Below the pieces are notes generated by a model that made no database searches, was not told the DNA's origin, and saw only the letters and a program-made list of their open reading frames with translations. From Chloroflexota bacterium (GTDB lineage Bacteria; Chloroflexota; Anaerolineae; Anaerolineales; Anaerolineaceae): a DNA stretch of 64,000 nucleotides. This document shows, in pieces, positions 8,583-16,426 of the stretch. The translations under genes were made by a program, and so were the position numbers. Every line of letters begins with the position of its first letter. Within the stretch, counting starts at the first letter, position 1. Location: NCBI GenBank assembly GCA_016838895.1, contig JAEKNU010000014.1, forward strand, positions 17,649 through 81,648. The letters are read 5' to 3'.

Positions 8583-9881
8583 TTACTTAATGATTTTTAT
8601 ATCTGTGCAATCTGCAATATCAAATGCGTCACCAATTTGTCCGGCCACTTCAACATTTTCAAGGCGAACATGATGTGCATTTCGGATGAAGAAACCTGCC
8701 TTGGACATATGTGGAATATCATCTGCCATTTCCGGATATCCTGCATCTGCATCTTCAGAGATACTGATTGATACGTTACTGAACGATATTTCTTCTAGCG
8801 GCATTTCAGCCAACCCATACAAAAATCCAGCAGCGTGCTTCACTTCACGGGCAGTAATATGATTGAATGAAACACGGCGAATACGCGGTGTACCATCATC
8901 CACACTGCGCGCGTTTTTATCCGACACAACATGATTACCCCGTGCGCCGACGTGATAATACAAATTCATCGTAAAGGGACATAACACCCCATCCATAATC
9001 AGATTCGAAATACGTATATCCTCAATAACACCACCACGGCCACGCCGTGATTTTATGCGGATACCGCGATCTGTGCCGATAAATATGCAATTTGAAATTA
9101 CCACATTCTTGACCCCGCCGCTCATTTCGCTGCCAATCACCACACCACCATGACCTCGCTCCAATGTGCAATTAGTGATAGCGATATCACGGCAAGGGGC
9201 ATACCATTCGGGTGATTCATGTTCCGTACCTGATTTGATCGTAATACAGTCATCTCCCACACTGACATAACAATCCGAAATACGAACCAATCGGCATGAA
9301 TCCGGATTAATGCCATCCGTGTTGGGTGAATCGGCCGGGTTAATCACCGTTATTGCATGTATCGTCACGTTTTCACAATGTACCGGATTAATCGTCCAGC
9401 TTGGTGAGTTCGTAGCGGTGATACCGTCAATCAAAATGTTATTCGAATTGGAGAAACTGATCAATCGCGGACGAGGGTAATCTAATAGTCCCTCCGCATA
9501 AGCTTTCCACCAAACCTCGCCACGTCCATTAACCGTGCCACGGCCCAGAACCGAGATATTACTTAATTGATCTCCCCCAATCAAAGAAGCGTATGTATCT
9601 TGCGTTTGACCTTCCCATCTACTTTTGATAACGGGATAATCCGTAATATTTTCGCTGCCCAGTAATTCTGCGCCAACATCCAAATATAACGAGATATTGC
9701 TGCGTAAGAATATGCTACCGGTTACAAATTTTCCTGCCGGAACAATTACCGTACCCCCACCGTTCTTGGCACACGCATCTATGGCTTGCTGTATTGCGGG
9801 CGTATCCAATGAAACGCCATCTCCAACAGCACCAAAGGAGCGAATATTATATGTCAAATCGACGTCTGGTACTGTGGTCAT
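8583..9881 (-). CDS. GH28 polygalacturonase (intracellular)
   Basis: A 432-residue right-handed beta-helix glycoside hydrolase of family 28. All four family motifs are present: NTDG (Asp189), GDDC (Asp210-Asp211), the general GHG stretch (His244) and a following RIK. These hydrolyse alpha-1,4-galacturonic linkages, usually as exo-acting enzymes when of this bacterial type. The N-terminus (TVPDVDLTYNIRSFGAVGDG) goes straight into the fold with no signal peptide, so it probably trims imported oligomers in the cytoplasm. Its start overlaps the GH105 stop by 4 bases (ATGA), a sign of translational coupling. Confidence 0.92.
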   Translation of the reverse strand: MTTVPDVDLTYNIRSFGAVGDGVSLDTPAIQQAIDACAKNGGGTVIVPAGKFVTGSIFLRSNISLYLDVGAELLGSENITDYPVIKSRWEGQTQDTYASLIGGDQLSNISVLGRGTVNGRGEVWWKAYAEGLLDYPRPRLISFSNSNNILIDGITATNSPSWTINPVHCENVTIHAITVINPADSPNTDGINPDSCRLVRISDCYVSVGDDCITIKSGTEHESPEWYAPCRDIAITNCTLERGHGGVVIGSEMSGGVKNVVISNCIFIGTDRGIRIKSRRGRGGVIEDIRISNLIMDGVLCPFTMNLYYHVGARGNHVVSDKNARSVDDGTPRIRRVSFNHITAREVKHAAGFLYGLAEMPLEEISFSNVSISISEDADAGYPEMADDIPHMSKAGFFIRNAHHVRLENVEVAGQIGDAFDIADCTDIKIIK

Positions 9882-11011
9882 TCTGCCAATACCTCGTCCA
9901 CTCCGGCATTTTCCATTTCCAGGGCAGCTAATATAAATGGACCAACCCCTTTCGCATCATTGGGAACGATTTTTTCAGATATATAATACTCATAAGACCC
10001 ATCACGATATGGATCTCCACCTAATCCGGCGCCACCACATACTTTTTCAAGCGTGAGCAAACCTTCAAAATCCACTTTGATCAGATTTTCCAGAATACCA
10101 TGATATCCGCGACGAGCAGAAATAAAATAGTCCTCAGGCAAATAACCCAGACGTACACCCTTGGCAAAGCCATAAACAAACATGCCAGAACCGGAGGCCT
10201 CCAGATAATTCCCTTTTCGATCAGGTAAATCTACGATTTGATACCATAAACCCGTGGCTTCATCCTGAACTTTTACCACAGCTTCAGCCGCTCTTAATAA
10301 AATATCAATCAAAGTTTGCCGTCCAGAATGATCTTTTGGTAAAAAATCAAGAACATCCACAATTGCCATGACAAACCATCCGATCGCACGGCTCCAAAAA
10401 TATTTCGAACAACCTGTATCAGGATTACACCAGCGTTGCACTTTGCTCTCATCCCAGGCATGGTATAACAAACCGCTTTGCGGATCACGGGTTTGTTGCT
10501 CAATTAATTTGATATTGAAAACGATGTCATCAAATATCTCAGGTTTCTCAAATGTCTTTGCGTACTCAGCTCGAAATGGACTGGCCATATAGATGCCGTC
10601 TAACCACATTTGATAGGGATAAATTTTCTTGTGCCAGTAGCCATTGCTATTGGTACGCGGATGCGTTGCCAATTGTTCCATCAATAATTCAATGGCTTTG
10701 CGATAATGCTCATCGCCAGTTCGACGAAACGCTCCATGCAACAATCTTCCCGCATTGATCTGATCCAGATTGTATTCATCGACTCGATATGTGCGAATGC
10801 TGCCATCCAGGTTTACAAAATGATCAACCCAATCAGAAACAAATTGTGTATAGCGTGGTTCATTTGCAACTTCACCAGCTCTTTCAATCGCCATAACGAG
10901 TAACCCATGTTCATAATGCCATTCGGCTTCTTTCAGGGTATATCGTTCAAGTGTGGATTCAACCATACGTGTTGACCATGTGCCAATTTTTTGCAAAGAT
11001 GAATGAGTCAT
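9878..11011 (-). CDS. GH105 unsaturated rhamnogalacturonyl/glucuronyl hydrolase
   Basis: A 377-residue (alpha/alpha)6-barrel enzyme of family GH105 (YteR/YesR group). It hydrates the 4,5-unsaturated uronic residue left at the non-reducing end by pectate or rhamnogalacturonan lyases and frees it as 5-keto-4-deoxyuronate. Asp138 in MWLDGIYMA is the expected catalytic residue, and HAWDE follows. No signal peptide is visible. Its product is the substrate for the IolB/KduI-type isomerase and then KduD, both encoded downstream in the same run. Confidence 0.88.
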   Translation of the reverse strand: MTHSSLQKIGTWSTRMVESTLERYTLKEAEWHYEHGLLVMAIERAGEVANEPRYTQFVSDWVDHFVNLDGSIRTYRVDEYNLDQINAGRLLHGAFRRTGDEHYRKAIELLMEQLATHPRTNSNGYWHKKIYPYQMWLDGIYMASPFRAEYAKTFEKPEIFDDIVFNIKLIEQQTRDPQSGLLYHAWDESKVQRWCNPDTGCSKYFWSRAIGWFVMAIVDVLDFLPKDHSGRQTLIDILLRAAEAVVKVQDEATGLWYQIVDLPDRKGNYLEASGSGMFVYGFAKGVRLGYLPEDYFISARRGYHGILENLIKVDFEGLLTLEKVCGGAGLGGDPYRDGSYEYYISEKIVPNDAKGVGPFILAALEMENAGVDEVLAE

Positions 11012-11032
11012 AGGACCAACCTAAAATTAATT

Positions 11033-12418
11033 TTACAGCTTTGCCCAGGGAAGATATTCCTGGTTTAACTGCAGCATATTTCTAAATAACGCCCAGGCTT
11101 TATCAATATCAAGGATATTGGTTGGATCATTATAAAAAGCCTGAAAAGCGAGATTGACATTTTTCGTGACCACAGCTTCAATAATCATTTCCTGATTCGT
11201 GCTGTGCTGATTAATCAATGCTGCGATACCATCAGGTAAAGCGCCAGCATTGATTGGACGAACACTCTGATGGCTGAAATGTGCATTTGTTTCAACAACT
11301 GCACCCAATTTCATATTAGAGATCTGTCCTTTATTTTCCATATTCACATTCGTAATCAAATCACCTAAACCTACCAGCGCTTTGATCATCCCCACCCCTT
11401 CCTCACCGGAAGATTTCAATTCGAGCGAAGTTACACCGTTAATTAAATCGTGCGTTTTTTGTGGTGCACTAGTCCAGCGTTCAATACGCCACGATACAGG
11501 TGTACGGATTACACCCCATTTGAAGAGATTCTCCGGCGACTTTATGAATCCCGGTAAAAATTCCACCAGATGACGATCACCAGCCGCAGCTAAAATGCCA
11601 TACCGTTTAAACAAGTTGAACTTAACCTGATCTGCACTGTAAAACCAATCATCCCAGCTTTCAACTTCAGCCTGTGCAAATTCACGTAATACACCTGGCT
11701 GTTCAATGTGAGTTCTCAACATCGCCAATAGATCATGCCCCTGATAAGTTGCTTGATTTACCCAGGTAAAATGATTGATACCCAATACATTGACCTGAAT
11801 TTCATTGCGCTGTGGTTCTTCTATATCCAATTGCTGCGCAACCATTTTTGCCAGCATACGTTGTGTAGAAAATACTTCGTGACAGCAACCAAAAACCTGT
11901 ACTCCCGGAGCAACTCTTGTCAATGTTCGTGAACATATTGTCATTGGATTGGTGTAGTTGATCACCCACGCTTTTGGGCATATCTTGGCGATACGTTCTG
12001 CAAAACCTTTGTAAATAGCTGCTGACCTAAACCCTCTCATCAAACCTGTGAAACCAACCGTATCACCAACCGGATAATACATACCCTGCTCCTCTGCCAG
12101 GGCGATTTCTTCTTTCATTAATTCAAGTGGGCCAGGTTGTACGGACATGACAACAAAATCCGCATCTTTTAATGCATCCTCTAATTGCTCAACTGCATGA
12201 TAGCGCCATTTGGAAGCCACACCCGGCTGATCCTGTAACCATGTTCCCAATTGTACATTCAGGTTTGCAGACTGCATGTCGATATCGTAAAGGGCTACTT
12301 CACCCGTCAATTCAGGGGTGATTGCCAAATCGATCATCAATTTGCGTGCCCAGTCACGGCTTCCGCCGCCAATGTAGGCAATTTTGAGAGAGATGGGTGT
12401 GTTCATAGTTGTCATCAC
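11033..12418 (-). CDS. lplD: GH4 family glycosidase, probable alpha-galacturonidase
   Basis: A 461-residue NAD- and metal-dependent glycosidase of family 4. The Rossmann motif IAYIGGGSRDW starts near residue 13. The Cys-His metal site is FGCCHEVF (Cys179, His180), and NYTNPM precedes it. GH4 enzymes act by oxidation at C3 followed by elimination. Bacillus subtilis LplD, a GH4 alpha-galacturonidase, is encoded beside the lplABC transporter genes, and the same pairing occurs here. Release of galacturonate from short alpha-galacturonides, feeding UxaC, is therefore the favoured role. Alpha-glucuronidase is the alternative. Confidence 0.85.
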   Translation of the reverse strand: MMTTMNTPISLKIAYIGGGSRDWARKLMIDLAITPELTGEVALYDIDMQSANLNVQLGTWLQDQPGVASKWRYHAVEQLEDALKDADFVVMSVQPGPLELMKEEIALAEEQGMYYPVGDTVGFTGLMRGFRSAAIYKGFAERIAKICPKAWVINYTNPMTICSRTLTRVAPGVQVFGCCHEVFSTQRMLAKMVAQQLDIEEPQRNEIQVNVLGINHFTWVNQATYQGHDLLAMLRTHIEQPGVLREFAQAEVESWDDWFYSADQVKFNLFKRYGILAAAGDRHLVEFLPGFIKSPENLFKWGVIRTPVSWRIERWTSAPQKTHDLINGVTSLELKSSGEEGVGMIKALVGLGDLITNVNMENKGQISNMKLGAVVETNAHFSHQSVRPINAGALPDGIAALINQHSTNQEMIIEAVVTKNVNLAFQAFYNDPTNILDIDKAWALFRNMLQLNQEYLPWAKL

Positions 12419-12525
12419 TTAAGATTAAGATGTTGCGTTTGGTGCTTCAACTTCGATTGGTGCTACAAACCAGAGAGAGATTCATTTGTAGCGATTCTTC
12501 ACTCAACGCAGATATGCTCCTTAGG

Positions 12526-12554
12526 AAGGCAGGCGGTTGTTAGCCGCCTGCCTT
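12526..12554 (-). terminator. GC-rich hairpin between solute-binding protein and GH4 genes
   Basis: A perfect 11-bp inverted repeat, AAGGCAGGCGG and CCGCCTGCCTT on the plus strand, with a 7-base loop. It lies just after the stop of the solute-binding protein gene. No run of T follows in either direction, so it looks more like an mRNA-stabilising or partial stop structure than a full terminator. Such hairpins often let binding-protein mRNA outlast the rest of the operon. Confidence 0.75.
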
Positions 12555-12577
12555 AAATTACAAGTACAGGTTGCAGT

Positions 12578-14236
12578 TTAAGGAATCATGCCAGCATCTT
12601 GCAGTGTTTGTTTGGCAGTGGCTTCAAATTCTGTTCCGCCAATTGATGCCAAGCCATCTAAGAATTCTTGCCAGGATTCTGGGGTCAATTCTTTCTGTCC
12701 CAGAGCAAACTGTAGAATGGCTTCGTCGTAATAGCGATAGAAGTCAGCTGCGTTGGCAGGAGGTGGGATCAGCTTCTTGGCAAAACCCTCAATCCATTGT
12801 TGGCTTTGATAGAACTTCAAGTAGGATTTGATCGGGGTCATTGAGCGGCCAGTATTGGTTTCATAGTTAGGATAGCGAGCGCTAATTTCTGCGAGTGAGT
12901 TATAGAAAGCTGTACCACGTAACTGTGTCGGGGGTTGCATCGCAGGGGAATTAAAGGCTAGATCAGGATCAATGCCATCCAAATTTATGTATCCATCAGC
13001 ATCAAGATTAAAGTTGACGCCTTCTTCACCAAAGCCTGTCAGGTAGTAACCATCGGTGGCGAACCACTCAAATAATGCAGCAATGGCTTCTTTTTTACCA
13101 GCATCGGCGGCTTTTTGTGAAACGGCATAGATCGAGAAATTGGCTTCATTGAGACCGTATACATTTTCTCCACCAGGACCTACCAAAGCGGCACAAGGTG
13201 TCCATGAAGCTTCGGGGAAGTTGTCATCGAATGGTGTATAGTTGGATTTGTTGGTCAGTGCAGCAAAATCTTCCCACATGATACCATTCCGGCCTTGTTT
13301 CCAACGTGCGCGGAACTCATCCTTGGTCAGGGTGGGCCAGTCGGGATCAACAAGACCTTTTGCCTGTAATTCAACCATGACTTCCATAGCTTTGTAGAAT
13401 TCTGGGTCATGTATGTTGAGGCCAAAGTCGCCTTTGTCTGCATCGACAAAATTCCACAGATCAACAACACCATAGGCACCGAAAATTGGATTGAAACGGC
13501 GACCAACACCTTGGCCTTCAATGAAGGCACCATAACCATAGGTATCATCTTTTCCATTGCCATCCGGGTCATCGTAGGTAAAGGCTTCCGCCACTGCGAT
13601 TAATTCTGCAGGCGTGGTGGGAACTTCCAAACCAAGGTTGTCCAGCCAGTCCTGGCGGACGACCAAACCTTCACGATTGGTAATGCTGGGGGGATTGGGG
13701 AGAGCATAGAGATGACCATCAAAAGTCGTCAGATCCTGGAGAACCTGATAATCATCAAGATGGGTTACTTTACGTTGAGGCATCATGTCGAGCATATCTT
13801 CCACTGGAGCGATCAAACCTAATTCATAGTAATTCTTAAGGTTATCACGGTCATTGGTGGTGCTGACAATCATGAATACATCAGGTAAATCGTTTGCTGC
13901 AGCTGCAGCATTCAATTTTGTTTCCCCATCACCTTTTGGCGGTATGAGCTCTACAGTCAGATTTATGTTCAACTCATCATGAATTCTTTGAAAACCTAGC
14001 CAATCATCTGGCGGAGGGCCAGCTTCTGTTACGGATGCCAGTGCCCAGAGTTCAATATCAACGGGTTCGGGAACTGCAGTCGGTTCTGGAGCTGCTTCTT
14101 CTGCAGAAGCTGCCTCTTCGGCTGCTGCCGGTTGTGCTGCCTCTTCTGCTACAGGTGCAGCAGCTGGTGCACAGGCGCCCAGTACTTGGCTCATTACAAG
14201 CAACAGTGCGATCAAAATAAACATTCCTTTTTTCAT
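12578..14236 (-). CDS. lplA: Extracellular solute-binding lipoprotein of sugar ABC transporter (LplA-like)
   Basis: A 552-residue family 1-type binding protein. Residues 1-21 form a lipoprotein signal peptide ending in the lipobox LGAC, followed by a low-complexity Ala/Glu/Pro linker to about residue 58, then the two-lobed binding domain beginning DIELWALASV. The large size and pairing with LplB/LplC-type permeases and a GH4 enzyme match the lplABCD group. It would capture oligogalacturonides or rhamnogalacturonides outside the membrane. It lies 91 bases after lplC and is followed by a strong hairpin, so its transcript may be uncoupled from its neighbours. Confidence 0.88.
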   Translation of the reverse strand: MKKGMFILIALLLVMSQVLGACAPAAAPVAEEAAQPAAAEEAASAEEAAPEPTAVPEPVDIELWALASVTEAGPPPDDWLGFQRIHDELNINLTVELIPPKGDGETKLNAAAAANDLPDVFMIVSTTNDRDNLKNYYELGLIAPVEDMLDMMPQRKVTHLDDYQVLQDLTTFDGHLYALPNPPSITNREGLVVRQDWLDNLGLEVPTTPAELIAVAEAFTYDDPDGNGKDDTYGYGAFIEGQGVGRRFNPIFGAYGVVDLWNFVDADKGDFGLNIHDPEFYKAMEVMVELQAKGLVDPDWPTLTKDEFRARWKQGRNGIMWEDFAALTNKSNYTPFDDNFPEASWTPCAALVGPGGENVYGLNEANFSIYAVSQKAADAGKKEAIAALFEWFATDGYYLTGFGEEGVNFNLDADGYINLDGIDPDLAFNSPAMQPPTQLRGTAFYNSLAEISARYPNYETNTGRSMTPIKSYLKFYQSQQWIEGFAKKLIPPPANAADFYRYYDEAILQFALGQKELTPESWQEFLDGLASIGGTEFEATAKQTLQDAGMIP

Positions 14237-14262
14237 CTTATTCTCCTATTTTGGTTTACTAG

Positions 14263-14285
14263 AAAGAGAACCATATGTTCTCTTT
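14263..14285 (-). terminator. Small hairpin in the lplC-lplA gap
   Basis: A 9-bp inverted repeat (AAAGAGAAC and GTTCTCTTT) with a 5-base loop sits between the second permease gene and the binding-protein gene. It lacks a long T run. It could be a processing site or a weak attenuator; the function is not clear. Confidence 0.45.
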
Positions 14286-14327
14286 TATTCCAGAAAGAAA
14301 GTTTTTGACGGGCGGACAATTGTTCGT

Positions 14328-15206
14328 TTATTCCTTGACACCTCCTAGCAATGTGCCTTTTGTGAAGTAACGCTGTATCCATGGATACACCAATAACATA
14401 GGAAGCATTGTTATCAGAACGCCAGCCGCCTTCAAAGATTCCACTGCCACAGTTGAGAATGCGTTGTACTCTACAAACTCATTCAGACTGGCAGAAATCA
14501 GGATGTTGCGTAACAACACAGGCAACGGTAAGAGACTGTTATCGCTCAAATAAAGCAGAGGTGTGAAGAACTCGTTCCAAAAATAAACGGTATAGAAAAG
14601 ACCAATAGTCAGGAGGATTGGTTTGGACAACGGAAGGATGATGCGAAACAAAACTTGAAACTCGCTGGCTCCATCCAGTCGTGCAGCCTCTTTAATTTCT
14701 ACAGGCAATCCTTCAAAAAAGCTCATCATGACCAGTGTGTTATAGACACTCACCGCAGGAGGTAGCACAACTGCAAGGAAGTTGTTTTGCAGGCCCAAAC
14801 CAGTAATCAGAAGATAGTTCGGGATTAATCCCGGGTTGAAAAGATATGTAAACAAGACAAACCCAATAATAAATTTTCGACCAGGTAACGAACGATTGGA
14901 AAGTCCATATGCTAATGGAACTGTTAGCACCATACTAATCGTTACGCCCATCACTGTGATGATGCCACTATTGCGCAATGACAGGAAAAATTGTGTATGA
15001 CTCGCTAACTGTGTAAAGGCTTCCCATGTCCATTTTGTAGGTGAAAGAAATAGGGAGACGCCTTCTTTCGTATAAATATCTAGCGGTATAAAGGCTGTGA
15101 CGATTACTCGCCAAAAAGGAATTATGATGATAAACAAAATGATTGTCAGGAAAATTGTAATCCCAACTTGAAAAGTGACCGAATCACGGGTTTTTAAACG
15201 GGACAT
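14328..15206 (-). CDS. lplC: Carbohydrate ABC transporter permease (LplC-like)
   Basis: A 292-residue inner-membrane permease of the MalG type with about six membrane segments. The EAA loop that contacts the ATPase reads EAARLDGASEFQVLFRIILP near residues 174-193. It forms a channel with the LplB-like partner encoded 9 bases upstream. No ATPase gene occurs in this operon, so a shared MsmX/MalK-type ATPase elsewhere must power it, as is usual for this transporter class. Confidence 0.88.
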   Translation of the reverse strand: MSRLKTRDSVTFQVGITIFLTIILFIIIIPFWRVIVTAFIPLDIYTKEGVSLFLSPTKWTWEAFTQLASHTQFFLSLRNSGIITVMGVTISMVLTVPLAYGLSNRSLPGRKFIIGFVLFTYLFNPGLIPNYLLITGLGLQNNFLAVVLPPAVSVYNTLVMMSFFEGLPVEIKEAARLDGASEFQVLFRIILPLSKPILLTIGLFYTVYFWNEFFTPLLYLSDNSLLPLPVLLRNILISASLNEFVEYNAFSTVAVESLKAAGVLITMLPMLLVYPWIQRYFTKGTLLGGVKE

Positions 15207-15215
15207 TGATATCTC

Positions 15216-16172
15216 CTAAAATAAGCTCTCGTTAGCTACACGCTTGGCTATTTTGTTCGCGACAAGGATCATGACCAACCCGATAACGCCCTTGAAAAAG
15301 CCTACTGCAGTTGCAAGACTGAATTGGAAACTAAGAATACCTTGACGATAAACCCATGTATCAAGGATGTCACCAACGCTATAAACTGGAACCGAATACA
15401 AGACAAAAATTTGATTGAAGCCTGCTTCTAAAATGTGCCCCATACGAAGTAAGGTCACCAGCACAACAACCGGAATAATGCCTGGAATGGAGACATACCA
15501 AATGCGCTGCAATTGTGATGCGCCATCCACAGCGGCAGCATCATATAGATTTGGACTGATGGACAGGAGAGCAGCAAGGTAAAGAATCGTACTCCAGCCG
15601 GTCTCCTTCCAAATATCTGATAAAACAATGACCCATCGGAATGTGTCCGGCGTGGTAAGAAAAGCAATCGGCTTCCCCCCAAAACTCTCAATAATCTGGT
15701 TAAGCAAACCATCCCCAGGTGAAAGTATGGTTAACAATAAGCCAAACATGATAACCCAGGAAAGGAAATGTGGTAAATAAATTGTAGTTTGAACAAAGGT
15801 TTTGAAACGACCATACCAGCTTTCATGCAAGGAGATCGCACAGATCACTGCCAGGGGCAATCCTAGAACAAGTTTTGCCAAACTGAAAAAAACCGTATTC
15901 CCAATGAGTTGTGCAAAGTAAAATGAGTTGACAAAAACAATGAAATGCTTGAACCCCACCCAAGGACTCCCTGTTACGCCAAGTAATGGCTTGAAATCCT
16001 TGAATGCAATTTGTGCATTCCAGAGCGGTCCATATTTGAAAATTACAAACCAAATCAAAGTAGGCAACATCAGTAAATATATTCCGCGATGTCGCCAGAT
16101 GGTTTTTGATAATTCCTCAAAATCGACTTTTTTTGGGAGAAGCTTTTTAAAAAGTGTTGTTTTTGGGGCCAT
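15216..16172 (-). CDS. lplB: Carbohydrate ABC transporter permease (LplB-like)
   Basis: A permease of the MalF/LplB type with about six membrane segments and an EAA loop containing DAAAVDGASQLQRIWYVSIP. The open frame extends to a GTG at 16220, but the ATG at 16172 has GGAG six to seven bases upstream and starts MAPKTTLFKKLLPKK, a typical short cytosolic lead, so I use it (318 residues). It is the first gene of the pectin operon. The region upstream faces the divergent 1180-residue regulator gene, which probably controls it. Confidence 0.87.
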   Translation of the reverse strand: MAPKTTLFKKLLPKKVDFEELSKTIWRHRGIYLLMLPTLIWFVIFKYGPLWNAQIAFKDFKPLLGVTGSPWVGFKHFIVFVNSFYFAQLIGNTVFFSLAKLVLGLPLAVICAISLHESWYGRFKTFVQTTIYLPHFLSWVIMFGLLLTILSPGDGLLNQIIESFGGKPIAFLTTPDTFRWVIVLSDIWKETGWSTILYLAALLSISPNLYDAAAVDGASQLQRIWYVSIPGIIPVVVLVTLLRMGHILEAGFNQIFVLYSVPVYSVGDILDTWVYRQGILSFQFSLATAVGFFKGVIGLVMILVANKIAKRVANESLF

Positions 16173-16293
16173 ATTTTTCTCCGCTGACGCAAATTTTAAA
16201 TAAATTAACGCCAAAACCACATTAATATATATTATTCAATCCGGACTGTGTGATTACCATCTTAGCCGTTTCGATTTGGATTTTGACGATCCT

Positions 16294-16364
16294 CACTTGG
16301 ACAAAAACGTCCTTTTTGATATACAAGTTTCCAATATATTCAAAATGACGGAATTGTCCAAGTG
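16294..16364. promoter_or_regulatory. Inverted repeat in the divergent lplB/regulator region
   Basis: A perfect 11-bp inverted repeat, CACTTGGACAA at 16294-16304 and TTGTCCAAGTG at 16354-16364, with 49 bases between. It lies between the pectin operon and the gene for its probable AraC-domain regulator. It is a good candidate operator for DNA looping or paired dimer binding at both promoters. The role is inferred from position and symmetry only. Confidence 0.6.
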
Positions 16365-16426
16365 GCAGGGTTGTTTCAAAGGGGTTAATCATATAAACTA
16401 TATTTTACAAGAGGAAAGTCGCCAGT

